From the NCBI GenBank assembly GCA_034687125.1, contig JAQGBZ010000006.1:310001-374000 (forward strand): a DNA stretch of 64,000 nucleotides, written 5' to 3'. The stretch comes from Neelides folsomi. Its lineage: Eukaryota > Arthropoda > Collembola > Neelipleona > Neelidae. The notes below the pieces were generated by a model. The model did no database searches. It was not told the DNA's origin and worked only from the letters and a program-made list of their open reading frames with translations. How positions within the stretch are numbered: the first letter of the stretch is position 1; each line of letters opens with the position of its first letter. This document shows, piece by piece, positions 50,710 through 64,000 of the stretch. The position numbers and the translations under genes are program-made.

Positions 50710-53700
50710 GGGCTCCCCTTCCTCTCTCTCAAAGACTCGCCCTCTCCTCTCCTCAGGCCCCAGTCGAATCCCAAATTTCAACCGGCACACTCACATCTCC
50801 CGTCACCACGTGACACAAATAATACCCGTCAATATTCAATCATCATTAAGAATCAAAACTGTTCAAACTGTTCAAGTACTCATAAACTCCAGTGAACATA
50901 CATTTTAATTATTATTAGATCAAAGTTAATTAAAGTGTGACATTTGTCAATTTTAACATTTTTAATTAATAAAACAATTCTGAGTTTTATTAACTGGTGG
51001 AATTGGGAGCTAAAGGAGCATTGGCTTTAACTTAAATTGTTTACACAACCTTCTCCCTCAAGTTGTTTATATAGGTGAACACGAGAGGATAGTATCGAAT
51101 GACAATTCGGCATCAGACACGTGAAGAGGAAAGAGAGGAAGAAAAAGTTTAGTGGGAGGATCTTAAAGCCGTTCCACCACGCGTCCACAAATTTATTCAT
51201 AGCAAAATATTCCTCACGTGTGGAGGGCTCACGTTGAACATTTTAATCGTTTTCTGCTAGTTTGGACCTTGGCAGAGGGAAAGACTTGATTGAGTCATCG
51301 TGGGATTAATTAAATATTTGCAAACTTATTTGACTCGAATGATCAATTGAGTGTGAAGCAAGTGGAGGATCATTCAAGTTGTATTGCAGTCCTCGTGGAG
51401 ATCTCTGAGGGACTTGAGAGAGGGGAGGAAGAAAAAGGAGGAATCGCTTCGGAGGAATAACATCTCGCCGGGCCATTTCCATTATGTGATGGGGGTCGGA
51501 ACCGGTGCTGGAGTCTGTTGTGTACGAGGGATCTCTCTATAGGAATCTCCACCACACTCACTTTTCTTCTCCATAGCCCTCGTCGAAAAAGAAAGACTCC
51601 GACCATGTTTTATGTAAGAGAGATACAATTCCTACTATCTATCTTATTTATCATATCCCCCTCTGATATTAGGGACGATACATACATACATAAGGTTATG
51701 CATTTAATACTAAAATGTATAATATCTATGTATCATACTGGCTTTACTATTATTCGAATTCATTTCCCATTATTTAATAACAACACGATCTCACGATCTC
51801 GGCTGTATTTAAACCCTTCTATCCATTTTTTCAACTCTCCCTCATTTTCCTAAACTGACAGACAAGAAAAATATACAATGTTCATACAAGTATTATATCC
51901 TTTATGAACCAATGTTCCCTGTGCAATTTGTTTGATAGATATGAAAACCCCATTGTTAAAATAAATATAATTATGAACATTTGAGCACATTGAGAGTGTT
52001 AATATAATTTATAAAGATCATTAAATTTTATATAAATCGTTCAAGACATTAACAGCTTACATAATCGTTTATGTAATTATTTATAAATGTTTGAATATGG
52101 TTTAAGGTTTCAAACGACTGGTATTTTTAAATGCTCCGATTATGCGATCATCAATTTTATGATATGAATTTTTTGAGGTTAAATGATGACAGAGTTTGAG
52201 TTTAAATGATGCCATTTATTAGGAAGCAATCAAGAGTTGAATTGGAGTAATAAGTTGCAAAGTTTGTGGGGAGAGTCTGTACGGAGTGAAAAAGAAATGG
52301 ACATCTATAGGGCCATCAACTACCTCTTTATATTGATCTCTGGAGGAAGAGAACCAACTTCACTCTCAATCTCCCTCCATACTCAAAGTTGAACCTTCTC
52401 TTTTCAATCCAAGAGTAAATCCCGAAACCCACCGGCTCATCTTTATTATATTCCTCCCAAAATTGTGAAACTTTTTTTAAACATTCTTTACACATTCGGG
52501 AAAAAAGGTCTTCATCTTCCATTTCCAATTTACCAATATGAAGGGAAGTTGTTAATTTGCCTAATATGATTTAATATGATTTCATAATGTCATTTTCTCC
52601 CTCATGAAATTGTAAGATCCACTTGAAGGGTTTTTAATAACTCGGGAGTTGTAAGGACATAAGGACATATTATATGCTTTTTATACATAAGTGGTTCGTA
52701 TGGGAGAAATGGAAGTTAAATGGGAATTTCAGAGTCGTTCTTGCTGTTACACTTGCAATTTTCTCTAAAGAATAATCAATAAGGTGATATTGCGTGAGGA
52801 ATTTTTTAAATGAGAATTTTTACCTAATGCGCATTTTTGTAATACGAAGTGTTCCCCCTTCTCAAGTTATGAGACTTATGACTTTTTTTTATATTGTAGC
52901 ACAGGAGTGTTGGAGGCTATTTTACAAAAAGAGTTTATGATATGAGATAAATAAGGAGTTGAAATTAAAGTAATGTGACACGTTCCCCTTATTTATGGAT
53001 CGTATACATGTAATATAATTTTCAATATTTATCCCTTCTTTTCTTATATACAATTCCTCTACTTTCTTAAATTAGAAAGCTCTCGTCCTTATAATGGAGG
53101 ACAAAAACGAGGGATTAAAGTTAAATAACATCATGGTGACTATATACCTAATACATAATATATTTCACTTAAGTATATCAAGAGGAATCTTAAATCTTTA
53201 TAAATACAAACCCTCTGTAGAATATCACAAGAATATCTCTTTCATCTTCACTTATAAACCCAATATATCATCCCGAAAGAATTTTATGTGTAATGTTGAC
53301 GTTTAATAATATTAAAAATGTCAGTTGAGTTTGTTCAGTACATTATTATTATAAATATTTATATTGAAACTTCCTTCCATAACGTCCATTCCCCAACAGA
53401 AGGAAATGATGCGTTTTAAAAGCATTGTTACATAAATATCACATTGAACATCTTTCTATCTCTCTAATATTATATGGTATATATTTAGGATATAAATTGA
53501 TAGTTGGGACAAAAGGGGTTGTAATCTATTAAATACATGAAAGCATGTGCTTTTGTAATAGTAAAGTGTTTTTCAATAAGTGTATGATGTATAAAATACA
53601 AATTGCATCAGGGTGTTTAAAAATGGACATTTAAAGAAGATTGGCGGCCGGACAGGCGGATGGTGAGAATTGGTGTAAGAGATAGGGCATTGCATTATTA

Positions 53701-56700
53701 AATAACTCTGGTCCCTCCCCATACAGAGATGAGGGAAATGAACAGGTGAGGGTTGAGGAAAAAGGAAGGGAATTCGGGAAGGGACCATCATTTCCACCAG
53801 AAAAGGTTACATCTATTCTGAAGAAGATGGTGAAGGTAAAGGGGGAGAGCCGAAGGGCCTTTTTGCTCCTTCTACCCTTTCTTTTCCTCTGCCCTGTTCA
53901 TCTCCCTTACTGGCCATTGTTGGGTCCAAAGGGCCTGGCCGCCCCTCAACAATCCGATTAAACTTTCCCTCCAACCAAATTAATACGCCAACAACGGAGT
54001 TGTAGCAGAGTGTAGTAGATAAATATATTTTTCTAATTAAATATCGATCCTATTCAAATGTATGGAGAAATCCTTTCTCTTTCGCCCCATTAATTAAATT
54101 GAGGACTGTTCGGCTAAATTCATCACTTCTCCCCTCTGCTTTGAAATCTGGATAGAACATTTGAATCTTCCTATGATGAACTCAATTTCATATACGAAAC
54201 ATTAACATCCTATCTTAATAAAAGAAAACGGGCTTTTAATCACATGTGTCTATGTCACACATATATGTATTGGTTATACCAACTTGGTATACTTAAAGAG
54301 TACATGTGTGTGCATATAAGGATATAATAAATAAATTGTATATATTATTGAAAGTACATTCTCAAATGGACAATGATGAAAGGAACATCATAAATCATGT
54401 AATTCAATTTGCATTATTGGAATATTCAAAGTTGACTGGAAAAAGATAAAAAATTAGAAAAAATGGTTATTAGTGAAGGAGAAGCGGAAATGTCTATTTT
54501 TCTACCCATTTTACAAGTTGGGAAAAATAAAAATGTCATTAATTCATTGTATTAGTAGAATTTCCTGAATTGAAAATTAAGCAACTTGCACACGTCGTGG
54601 TTCATTTTTCAATTTACCAAACTTTGTGTGTTTGTGGAGTTGTATAGGACAAGGCATATCTTAATAACTCTGTTGTCATCCGGATGTTTTAACGTAACAG
54701 GTTTGGAAAGTTGAGTTGAATATTTATACACACTTTTGTGTTGTAATTGAAAGATTTATGTTGGACAAAGTTGAACGTTGAGTACACAGAGTCGTTGTAC
54801 GTGGTTCAATATTAAAATATTTTACACAATTTCCTCTTTGTTTCTCCTCAAACATGAGAGATCCAATGTGGGAAAATGAGAAATGATTTTTGTCCTGAAC
54901 AATATTGTGTTATGTATGGCGTGACGGTGATGTGACATTTGAGGAATTTAACTCTCATCAATAATTTGTTTCCACAAGTTTAATTGGAACTTTGAGAATT
55001 TCCACAATGGAGCTTTCCACGCAGATGTGGTGAGGAGAGTTTTAAAATTGTTGGGCCGCTGTGTAGAGGAACCAAAATGGTTTTATAAGGATCGTGATAA
55101 GGAGAAAAATATATAGATTTCCCCTTTAATCTTATAAAGGAAACAAGGAAGGAATATCAAAAGAAAAGGAAACTTTCTGTTTGATTCTTCCAATATAATA
55201 ATATGAACCAAAGAAGAAAAAAGGCTCAGATTTTGTTAGAAATGATCACAATTCCATCGATTTCAAAGTTTTATAAAACATAAAAATGAATTTTTTTCAC
55301 TTTTCCCTTTTTCATTTAAAGTAAAGAATGAATTTTTTCCCTTTTGAATATTCAGACATTTATTTTTCCTCCTCGGTCTTGCTGGTGTATGTTATGTGTA
55401 TTCTGACCAAAGTGAGTTTTCCTTTTTAAAAGGGGTCCCAACACGAGTTTTTGTCTTATAACTTTGAAGCTGGAGGGCAACACGGAAAATACTGTTAAAT
55501 TACTCCACGAGCTCAATTTATACACATGTAAGTATACGACGAACCTTAATTTATATAAACTCTCACGGCCCTTGCTCTATACTTAAACCAGAGATCTGGA
55601 AGATATAGAGATTTTGAACTTTAATATATCCATTCCAATTGGTGGACCTGTTACAAATATAAATACATATAAATTCATATAATTCCTCTTAAAACACTTT
55701 ATTTTATAGTGGGAGAGAATATTTACTAATAGCTCAAATTAAAGGTATGCCTATAGTTGGGAAATAAAGATCTGCATTTAATACATGGTTGCATAAGTCA
55801 GGGTTTTGGGAGGCAAACCAAGTTATAGCCATTTTCTATGTAGCTCCGTTCTATGGCCCTACTATCATGTTATATGTAAAATAGATAGACACAATTTTAA
55901 AGTTTACGACGTCAATTTCTCTAATCTCATCTACAATTTATTCTCCTCTATAGAAAAGTTTGAGTTTGAAGGCAGTACGTGTTAAAACCAGGATGAAAAC
56001 ACACAAAACTTTTTTCCTTTACCCAAAACTCAAAAAGTAAAATGACGAGTCTTTGTTAGCATGATTTTTCTCCATATTATTTTAATATATTTTGAAAACA
56101 AGAGTTTTGGAGGGAAATTTTCGCCCCAAAATAATCCATGCAGAGAAAGGGTAATTTATGGATAAAAAAATCTCCATTTAGCTCTTTATACAGTTAAAAG
56201 GGACCAAAGGAGTTGTGAATAAAAACGGGGGGAAGTATAAAGTATGAAAAGTGTAAATAGTTATGGTTTGAGTTTTCTATATAAGTGGAAGTTCCGGAAC
56301 TTCAGGAGCCCCCATTTACATATAAATGGAAAAAAAGGAGGAATTTGAACCAACTCGAGAGAGGAACTTGGAAATCAAAGGAATTGAATCTTCCTCCTAT
56401 TACTTATAATACTTATAAACTTATAACCATATCACAAGAACAACTCCTAAGAATATTATGATTCCCTACAAGTTTGAGAACATTAAATGGCATAGAGTTA
56501 ATAGCATTAGTTACTTTTACTTCTTCCTTTCCATTACTCTCCCCTGTTCGATGATGTGGATGAGATTCAGATGAGATTTTTATTTGGGATGTTAATGGCC
56601 CTAATCTAAATTACATTGTCAGATTATTCTTTGACTTATGTCCCATTCATCCTCGCTCCCCTCCTTTTAATATTAAATCTCTCATCTCCCTTTGACTCTT

Positions 56701-58160
56701 TCGGCCCTTTCTTCTTCCCAATTTCCAATATTCCAAAACAGTTCTGTAAATAAGGACAAAAACCACCCAGGCTATATATTTAAAACATAAAAGACTTGAT
56801 AAATTATCTAACAAAGATAGACTCAATATATCTACAATGTAATATTGCATAATACAAATACCCATAAGATAAATTTTCTCTATTATTTTGTTTACCATTC
56901 CTCCTGTTATTTTGTGTCTGTATTTATGTAATTTATTTAGGTAAGATATACTTAGGTATGTATACTACGATATATAATTTTGTATGCTATTGAAATTCTA
57001 CAGAATGTATTTTGTATTTATGATTTCGTGGATTATTCATTGGATTATACAACGACTCCATTTTAACATGAAATTGATCGCGAGTCAATAAATTTTGAAT
57101 GGGGGAGCGGAGGGGATTTGATTATTAAATTATTAAATTATCGAACATTTGTGAATTATACTAATGGGGAAAAGTTCAAAGCATAAAGTTAATATAATTT
57201 ATATACTTATGTTGTCTAAATTGTATAATTTGTGAGTCCCAAAGTCAATGAGACGAATGGGAGAAGAAAAGGGGTGAAAGTTGTATAAGTTTAAAATGGG
57301 TTGTTCCCTTATAACACCGAGAGTCCATGAAACCCATTCCGTCTCTCAATGTATTCCAAAGGGATGGATTTAATCTTCTTTTCCAGACGATGAGGTTCTG
57401 ATCCCCCTTTGAATTCCGGTGTAATTGATTCTTCATTCGTCACCCTTTCGACTCCCAACGAATTACGCCGGAAGGTTTCATTACGTCTGTTTTTTATAGC
57501 TTTCAAAAACATCCAGTTAGTTTTATATTAAATTGTTTTATTAAAAATTTAATACCGAATATATTAGAAGTTACATATTTGGCCATAGTTAAGAATATTG
57601 AAGTCCAGTAAAAGTTGTATGACATTAAATATTGAATATTTAAAAGCATTCCTAACTTTTTGCAAACCCCATCAATGCATTTCCATCTCATAAAATGGTC
57701 TATTCAAATGGAATTAAGAGGATTTGAGACACCTTGAGTGAAAAACATAAAAATGGATCTCTTGGCTCATCCATTATTCATACGAGAGCCCCTTGGAGTA
57801 ACGAAGGAGAGAACCCCGTGAACATTCTAATAAAATGAATTTTAACTCAACCCCTTACATACTTTTTCTTATTAGCTATTTATTAAGATAAAAAGTATTT
57901 CTTATATCAACTCTGTGAGTTTTAACTCATTAACAATGTATTTTAGTTAAAACATGAAATAACTTTTATTTTTAAAATTCAATTTAATTTAATGCAGAGC
58001 ACGTTATTCAATGGAATCAACAACAAATCTTTTTTTAATTATATGAAGCAATTACAGATATATGGTACTTATAACATATAACACTATGATAAATATTTAT
58101 ATTGAAAAACTCATTAAAAGCTTTTTCAATTTATGTTAATATAAATTCATCCGAATCAAC
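50710..58160. other. Gene-poor region with G+C-rich islands upstream of TOX
   Basis: The islands at about 51090-51610 and 53620-53960 are richer in G+C than the background and are separated by A+T-rich DNA with no frames showing recognisable domains. A minus-strand frame at 52328-52528 has protein-like composition but no start, splice or similarity support. The region is probably part of a long TOX 5' intron or its regulatory domain; that is inference. Confidence 0.35.
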
Positions 58161-58388
58161 ATTTTTTCAATTAAATATATTTTTATTCAATTAAGTTAAC
58201 TTTTATCCAATTAAATTTATTTTTATTCAATTAATTTTATTTTTATTCGATTAAGTAAACTTGTATTTGAGTGATTAAGTTAACTTTTATGCATTAAAGT
58301 TTATATTTATTCAATTAAATTTACATTTATTCAATTAAAATTATGTTTATTTAATTATGTTTAAACAATTTATTCAATTAAAGTTATA
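58161..58388 (+). repeat. 20-bp A+T-rich minisatellite
   Basis: Eleven consecutive units of the form TTTTATTCAATTAANTTTAT. Nine keep an exact 20-base period (58161, 58181, 58201, 58221, 58241 and so on) and two are expanded to 24 bases (58261 and 58345). Divergence between units indicates an old array. Confidence 0.85.
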
Positions 58389-61213
58389 TGGAATGAAAAG
58401 TCAACATGTTTTTGTAAGAGGGACATTTGGGGTGAACAAAAGGAATCTAATATGTTTAGGCAATATTATATCAACAGCTTTCTACATGACAGGACGGGAG
58501 ATTTGAGAGTGAAATACGTCGTTAAAGACAGAAACACCGGCGGTGTGTGTGTATGTGTGGATCTGTCTCTTGTTGACTCTTGTCGAAGGGAGAGAAGACG
58601 GAGGAAATCGCTGAGTTTTCCCATTCAGTGGAAGGAAAGAGAATTTAATTTGAGGGCCTCCAAACAGGAGAATCAAGGAGAGGAGATGAAAGGGAAATGG
58701 AATTGTAGGGGAGAGGAAAAGATAAATAATAAATACACATCTCCTACTTTCCACAATTACCAATGGCCACACCATAAGACTTTCCCCTTTGTGCCAAAGA
58801 TTTCAAACATTTGAAGGTTTGGAACATTTGATAGAAAGCAAGAGCAAGTATGGCAAGTTGTGCTCTGTGAGTGGGTGAGTGATGGCATGGGGCTGTTTTG
58901 AGGAAATCCTTCCCCCTCTGCCGAGGGAATAAATGATGTGGATCAATTAAAACTTTGGAGGAATGGGCGAGTAAAGAGAGAATAAATTTGAGAAAAAAGC
59001 AATTTAACAATATGAAAGTTGAAGATGAAAGGGGCTCCCCATGGTAATAGGATTGAAATTCTAATTTCGGCAGATAAAAGTTTGGGCACAAGGCCCCCCC
59101 TCCTTCCTCACCACTCCTCCCGGTCGATAGCAATCAATTTCGTAAAATTCAATTATTCTCCCAAAAACTTTCCTCCCCTCCGCCGGGAAAAAATCTGACT
59201 AATTGGAAAATGTTTTTAAACTTTCCTCTAAACCCCCTTCCTACTTTTCCTCTTAATAAGGAAGGAGAAACAATAAATGAGATTCCTCCAAAGTCCTCCA
59301 AAACACATATGAATTAAAATCGGGACCCGATGAGGGAAACGCACTTCAAAACTGAATAGTTTTACAATTTAAAATTCCAAGATTCCTAAATGGTTGGGAA
59401 ATGTTTTGGGCCTTCTTCCCAAATCCTTTCATCTTCCTTTATTTCCCTCTCTTTTCATCTCCTTTACAAGGAGGGAGCATCATAATACATTAGTTTGATA
59501 TATGGAGCCCTCCGCCATCAATATTATTTATTTTTCCCACATAGCCCTTCGTCATAATGCCTTATTTATTCGCTTTTATATTCACCGAGTATTTATATTG
59601 GCAAACTGGTAGTCGATTTTATAGGACGATCATGCTTTCATAAATTACTTTAATATAGGGCCTTTTATGGAGGTTGATAAGGATGGAAAGTAATAATAGT
59701 GATTGTCGTATAGAACCAAGTTTACTTTAATTTAAATCCTTTGTTTACTTTAACTTACCAATTTTGGAGTAATGTTGAGAGTAAACTCGAGCGAGTGGTA
59801 TATATTTATACAATTTAAATGCCATCATTAAAATATTGATTGATTCCCTCTGTTTGCATCTAATTTAAAATTAATGATGAAATTCCAATTTTAATTCAAA
59901 CCCAACGTCAAAACTTGCCTTGTGTTTCCCAACAATAACAATTAATTACAAAAACAATTATGTAAAAGTCCAAGACATATCATTTAATTAGTTCAAATAT
60001 TTTGCAATAACTCTTGATAAAACATTTATCTAAATTAATAAATATTTAAACCCATAATGTAATATTTTCATGTTCAATTTTACATATTTCCCTCATTTTA
60101 TATTCTTTAGTAATAACATGCAAATTTCCTTAATCTTGTATAATTTAAAATATAAATTATTGCAATTTAATGAATTTACATCTCGGCTCATATAAACCTC
60201 ACTACTTTTTCTCCTAATTACTTTATGATGACTTTCCCTTTGAAAAGTTTACAATTTAACTTCAAAAGAAACCTTCCCATAATTCTCTCATAACTTGTCG
60301 ACTCAAAGGAAGTGGAGTTAAGAATTAAAAGACAAACAAAAAGTGAAGAGATGAGAGATAATGAAGGGAGGAAGATATATCAAAAGCTCTATATATAAAT
60401 TCCATATAAGTATTTAGTTATCTCCTTATATCCCATGTTAGAGATTTATATTATTTAGAGTGTAACTGTGTAAGAAAGACTTAAAGTATGTATGAAAAGA
60501 GTAAATGGGTCTTTCACTTATACAGATTACCGATTCCTTAATATAAGAATGTCTTCCGAATGTCTTCTAGCGTATTTTTACTTTCCCCATCAAATAAACG
60601 CTCCGAGGGTCTTTAAGGCTCATAAACGTCAAAGCCTCATATTTATTTGGAAGGGAGTTCCTCTGTAGCAGAAATAGGGAAAATGTTCCCAAACACATAG
60701 GTTGAAGTTGTTGGGCGAATTGGGTATTTAGAAGTCTTTTGGACATTTCTCCTCCTTTTCCAAATAACGTTGAACTTGAGATTGGGGGAGTGTGAAGGAA
60801 GAACAACTTTATCTTTTAATTATAAATGGGGAAGGGCAAAGCGGAAGATTCCAGCGGATTCTAATGAGCAACTTCTCTCTTAAAAACCTCCCAAACATAC
60901 ACTTTAACTATTACTTTCCACTTGGAGAAATAATAGAGAAGGAAAAAACCAAATCGATGAAAAGAGCCCAAGTGGAAAATGAAGAATTAACGTTTGCATT
61001 TCCCGTTTTAACCACCAAACTTTCCTTTCTCAATTCCAGATTTATCATTTTAATTAACTTTTCAATAATTAAGGATATTTAAGCCGTTTCATTAATTTCC
61101 CTCCTTTCCCCTCATGCCAGTAATGTTTACTTTCAATTAAATTTTACGAGTTTAATAAAAGTACAATAACCAAGTTCAGATTATTTATATTAATTGTGTA
61201 TTTTTTTTTTCAG
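58389..61213. other. Non-coding region before the TOX exons
   Basis: A G+C-richer stretch with a (GT)n run lies at about 58490-59160. Its open frames on both strands are low-complexity. The remainder is A+T-rich and ends in a pyrimidine tract (T10) and CAG acceptor for the TOX exon at 61214. No first coding exon for TOX could be fixed here. Confidence 0.4.
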
Positions 61214-62082
61214 GGATCAGGCGGTGACAATTATGGAGCCTTGGGGCTCAATGGTCAAAATCACCAGTACAACGTGTCAGACCAGGTAATTTCAACTCTT
61301 CTAGTTGTTCAATTATTTAATTTCCAACTTGATAAATTCACTTTATATTTATTCAGCTAATTAAATTTAATGCGGTAATTAGTAAATGGTAAATAAAATA
61401 CAAGCAATCTAATGTGCTAAACTAATCTCTAGACATTCCACACTCCCAACTTTGGTGATGAAGAGTTTGAGATTCCTCCAATAAGCTTACCCCAGCAGCA
61501 GCAAGGATCCCATGCTCAACAAAATAACCATCAATACTCATACCAGCCCGTGAGCATTTATTTGACACTCTTCTAATTTATTAACCGCTCCCTTCAATCT
61601 TCCCCCATTCCTCACTCATCTTCCCAAATCCATTCCAAATAAAAGTTAATGAGCAATTAAAAATGTAATTCCTACCCAAACGCGTTAATAATTGATTACA
61701 ATTTGACAGATGGGGGATGGGAACGTGGGGCAGCATGGCGGGAACCATAACCATTATAATTCATATGAACCTTCCCAACAGCATTTTAGTGATTCAAATC
61801 CTCTCCAGACAATCCATCAGTGAGTCTCAATTAATACAATTAGTCGCCAGCTTGTTAGTAAAGTCAATATTAAAACTTGTCTTTGATGAAAATAGTGCAA
61901 ATTATTGCTCGAGTCCTCCAACTTACACAAACCTGAGTCCCCCCAAAGGACAACAACTCCAACAACAACAGCAGCAGCAACAACAACAACAGCAACAACA
62001 ACAACAGCAACACCAACAACAGCAACAACAACGTTTGGGTCCCGTGTCTCTCGACGACGACCCCGACGACACCTGCAACCAG
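61214..62082 (+). CDS. TOX: TOX-family HMG-box factor, internal exons (partial at both ends)
   Basis: Four exons, 61214-61285, 61433-61549, 61710-61819 and 61896-62082, join in phase (0,0,2,0) to 158 residues. The second exon carries FHTPNFGDEEFEIPPISL, the hallmark N-terminal block of TOX/TOX3/TOX4 proteins, and the preceding GGDNY...Q exon matches the position of the TOX4 N-terminal exon. The third is His/Asn/Gln-rich. The fourth ends with a polyglutamine tract (17 Gln, a His, 6 Gln) followed by an acidic LDDDPDDTCNQ. The HMG box that binds DNA should lie in exons beyond 64000, and the first coding exon is not identified (a very short one is expected). The protein would be a nuclear chromatin or transcription regulator. 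Confidence 0.82.
61957..62031 (+). repeat. CAA/CAG polyglutamine tract
   Basis: Mixed CAA and CAG codons encode 17 glutamines, one histidine and 6 more glutamines in the fourth TOX exon. The mixture of codons makes the tract less prone to slippage than pure CAG. The antisense poly-Leu/Val and poly-Cys frames are shadows. Confidence 0.9.
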
Positions 62083-64000
62083 GTGAGGGAATTCGGGCAA
62101 ATCTTCTTCTCCCTCTGAGAGAGTGAATGAATAAAAAGGAAAGGAGCTCTCCGGTCCTCCTCCTGAATATTTGATTCAATTTCTTCTTCCTCCGAAGGAA
62201 AAAGCAAATAAGTCATTTCTATGCAGAAATCGTTTTCTATTATGAATTCAGACTCTCCCCCTTTCTATAGGAGTCTTCATATTAGGAGAATAGAGTCATA
62301 AGAGAAACTCCACGTGTTTATACCCTTTCGTCTATGGTCCCTTCTTTGGAGGTCTATGTGGACCAAATGTGTATCTTATATGTAGCTGAAACTGAAAGAG
62401 GAAACTTTTTAAAAGGGGGAAAACTTTTTATTCTCCTCCCTCCTTTTGGCTCCCTTCTATATCCAACCAAACTTCCCGGAGAAAATGAGATTCTCCGGGA
62501 GAAAAGAAATGAAAGCAGTAAATGGCTTGTAAAAATAATAACATTGCATGAAATAAAAGGGGAATTTCTTCCATTCCCATCCATACATTACACCCATTAC
62601 AGACATACTCCGCAAGCAAAAGTATATGAGAATAGATCGGCGTATATGATCCTATTATTTATGTGGAATTTCTTATAATCTATACAGGTCTATTGTAAGA
62701 CTGTAATGGGAATATATTTAACATACAGGACTGATGGTTTAATAAATATATGACAATGGCCAATATTTCATATATGATCTATATATCCATCCAGATTGTA
62801 TAGCCATTTGAAAGAGTCAAAGTCTGTTTCCAAATATTATTATGCATTTACAAGAAAACACATTAGATTTCAAATTCACTAAATTCCGTATATATTAAAA
62901 AACATTAGCAAATTGTAATAATATATAACAAGAATAACGACCTATATACTCATTCATATTAAATATGTACTTGTAACTTACTTATTAATATTTGAATATG
63001 CTATATCAGTAGGGAGATGAATGAGAAATTGTATATTGAATAGGTATGGGTGATGTATAGGAGTTGAAACGAGGAGCGAAGGAGGAGCGAAAGAATCCTT
63101 TTTACTTTGTTTGTTTTTATACCTTTTTATTATGGAATATAAAAGATGGGGGAAAGTGGATGAAATGAAAAACAAATTTATTCTGAAAACTCGGGAGTTC
63201 CTCTCTAAAGTGTTCTTCTCCCTTTATAATATTACACAATCTATACATACTTTACCCTACGTATTATAAGACTTCATTCTTAAAGGAGAAAATAAGAAGG
63301 AATTGCTGGTGAATTGGAGATATGGTTTTAAAAGACATTTTCCCATATGAGCCTTTTACATTACGAGGGGAGTTCTATACTCAAAATGGTCCTCAATGGA
63401 GAGGGGCTCTTGTAATACAAAATTTTGTAAAAGCCACTTACTTCCTTAACTTGAATTTATTTACTTACTCTCGACAAAGGAGGAAGATGAAATGTGAATC
63501 CTCATTATAAATACAAAAAATACTCTTTTTAACCAAAAAACGTCTCTTCTGCTTGATGAGTCTTTAAGTTATTTTAAAAACAAAAAAGCTATTCAACCAG
63601 ACTCAGATTCCCTTTGTGTATAATTTCATTTACTTTATAAATACTAATCCAAATATCATGTAAACTTAATAGTTAAGTATCATATGTCTAATAAAGTTAT
63701 ATAATTAATAATGTATGTATACTGATAGCACTATAAAGGAAATATCAATATTTTCTCTGTATGAGTATTATTTCATTGAGTATAGCCCTTTAAAAGTTTT
63801 TAAATAGAAAATATTCTTGGCATTATTTCATTAAAACAATATGACCCTTTGTAAATCAACTTTTGACTAAATAATGAATTTATATGAAAACTCTTTATTC
63901 GAAAGGACAAAGTTGAGAGGAAGCGAAAGGCAATTAAGAGACACTCAAATTAAAAAAATCTAAACTTTTTTTATAAAATGCTAAACTTATATTAAAAACT
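62083..64000 (+). other. TOX intron running out of the window
   Basis: It starts at a good donor (CAG|GTGAGG). The remaining 1.9 kb is A+T-rich and has no further exon in phase 0 with TOX or HMG-box similarity. Nothing else was recognised. Confidence 0.5.

Noticed and set aside
52328-52528. Minus-strand frame MEMEDEDLFSRMCKECLKK
   Set aside because: Protein-like for 60 residues, but isolated in A+T-rich DNA with no similarity and no supported exon boundary.
58452-58814. 120-aa plus-strand frame near 58.5 kb
   Set aside because: Low-complexity, includes a (GT)n translation, no acceptable splice relation to TOX and no family resemblance.
61817-62216. Antisense poly-Leu, poly-Val and poly-Cys frames
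   Set aside because: Shadows of the CAA/CAG glutamine tract of the TOX exon.
1-64000. CRISPR arrays, tRNA or rRNA genes, operons
   Set aside because: No regular direct-repeat/spacer array, cloverleaf or rRNA sequence was seen on either strand; the exon-intron structure rules out a prokaryotic source.

Overview
The window is animal nuclear DNA. It is A+T-rich, has short spliced introns and long non-coding stretches, and shows no prokaryotic gene packing. Most genes below were built by joining exons at GT-AG (twice GC-AG) junctions whose phases agree along the whole chain. The first gene belongs to a secreted/GPI-anchored cysteine-rich family (DUF7042-7045) that I know mainly from arthropods. 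With the CAAAATG-type start contexts and compact introns, this suggests an arthropod, possibly a non-insect hexapod or crustacean. That lineage call is inference; no ribosomal or mitochondrial marker is present.

Layout. (1) 1-3213 (+): 3' part of the DUF704x-family gene. (2) 5070-7591 (-): complete acid (gastric-type) lipase, 418 aa, with an intact catalytic triad. (3) 8665-10064 (-): small protein that is essentially one six-bladed NHL propeller, with a clear TATA/initiator promoter. (4) 10584-16386 (-): complete Na-K-Cl cotransporter, 21 coding exons, 1069 aa, carrying an RFxV kinase-docking motif. (5) 19408-19888 (+): small secreted Tyr/Ser/Arg-rich protein whose start codon is split by an intron. 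(6) 22735-23234 (-): 130-aa protein matching only the N-terminal region of the rRNA-processing helicase DHX37, sharing a divergent promoter with (7) 23677-26437 (+): golgin GM130 homologue with a roughly 100-residue His/Asp-rich insert. (8) 28404/33721-43201 (+): calcium-regulated NADPH oxidase of the NOX5 class, with two possible first coding exons and an enlarged EF-hand array. (9) 43202-61213: about 18 kb without a confident gene, with several G+C-rich islands, one holding a coding-like minus-strand exon. (10) 61214-62082 (+): internal exons of a TOX-family HMG-box factor; its start and HMG box are not recovered.

Mobile and repeat content is light: two copies of a ~120-bp TA-flanked MITE in introns of the lipase and cotransporter genes, one ~204-bp mariner-like MITE in the NOX5 5' region, a 20-bp minisatellite, a 14-bp repeat and a 35-bp tandem duplication.

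The genes do not form one pathway; this is ordinary eukaryotic gene order. The observations most worth follow-up are the histidine-rich GM130 insert, the free-standing DHX37 N-terminal domain, the exon-aligned EF-hand repetition and alternative N-termini of NOX5, and the orphan exon in the gene desert before TOX.
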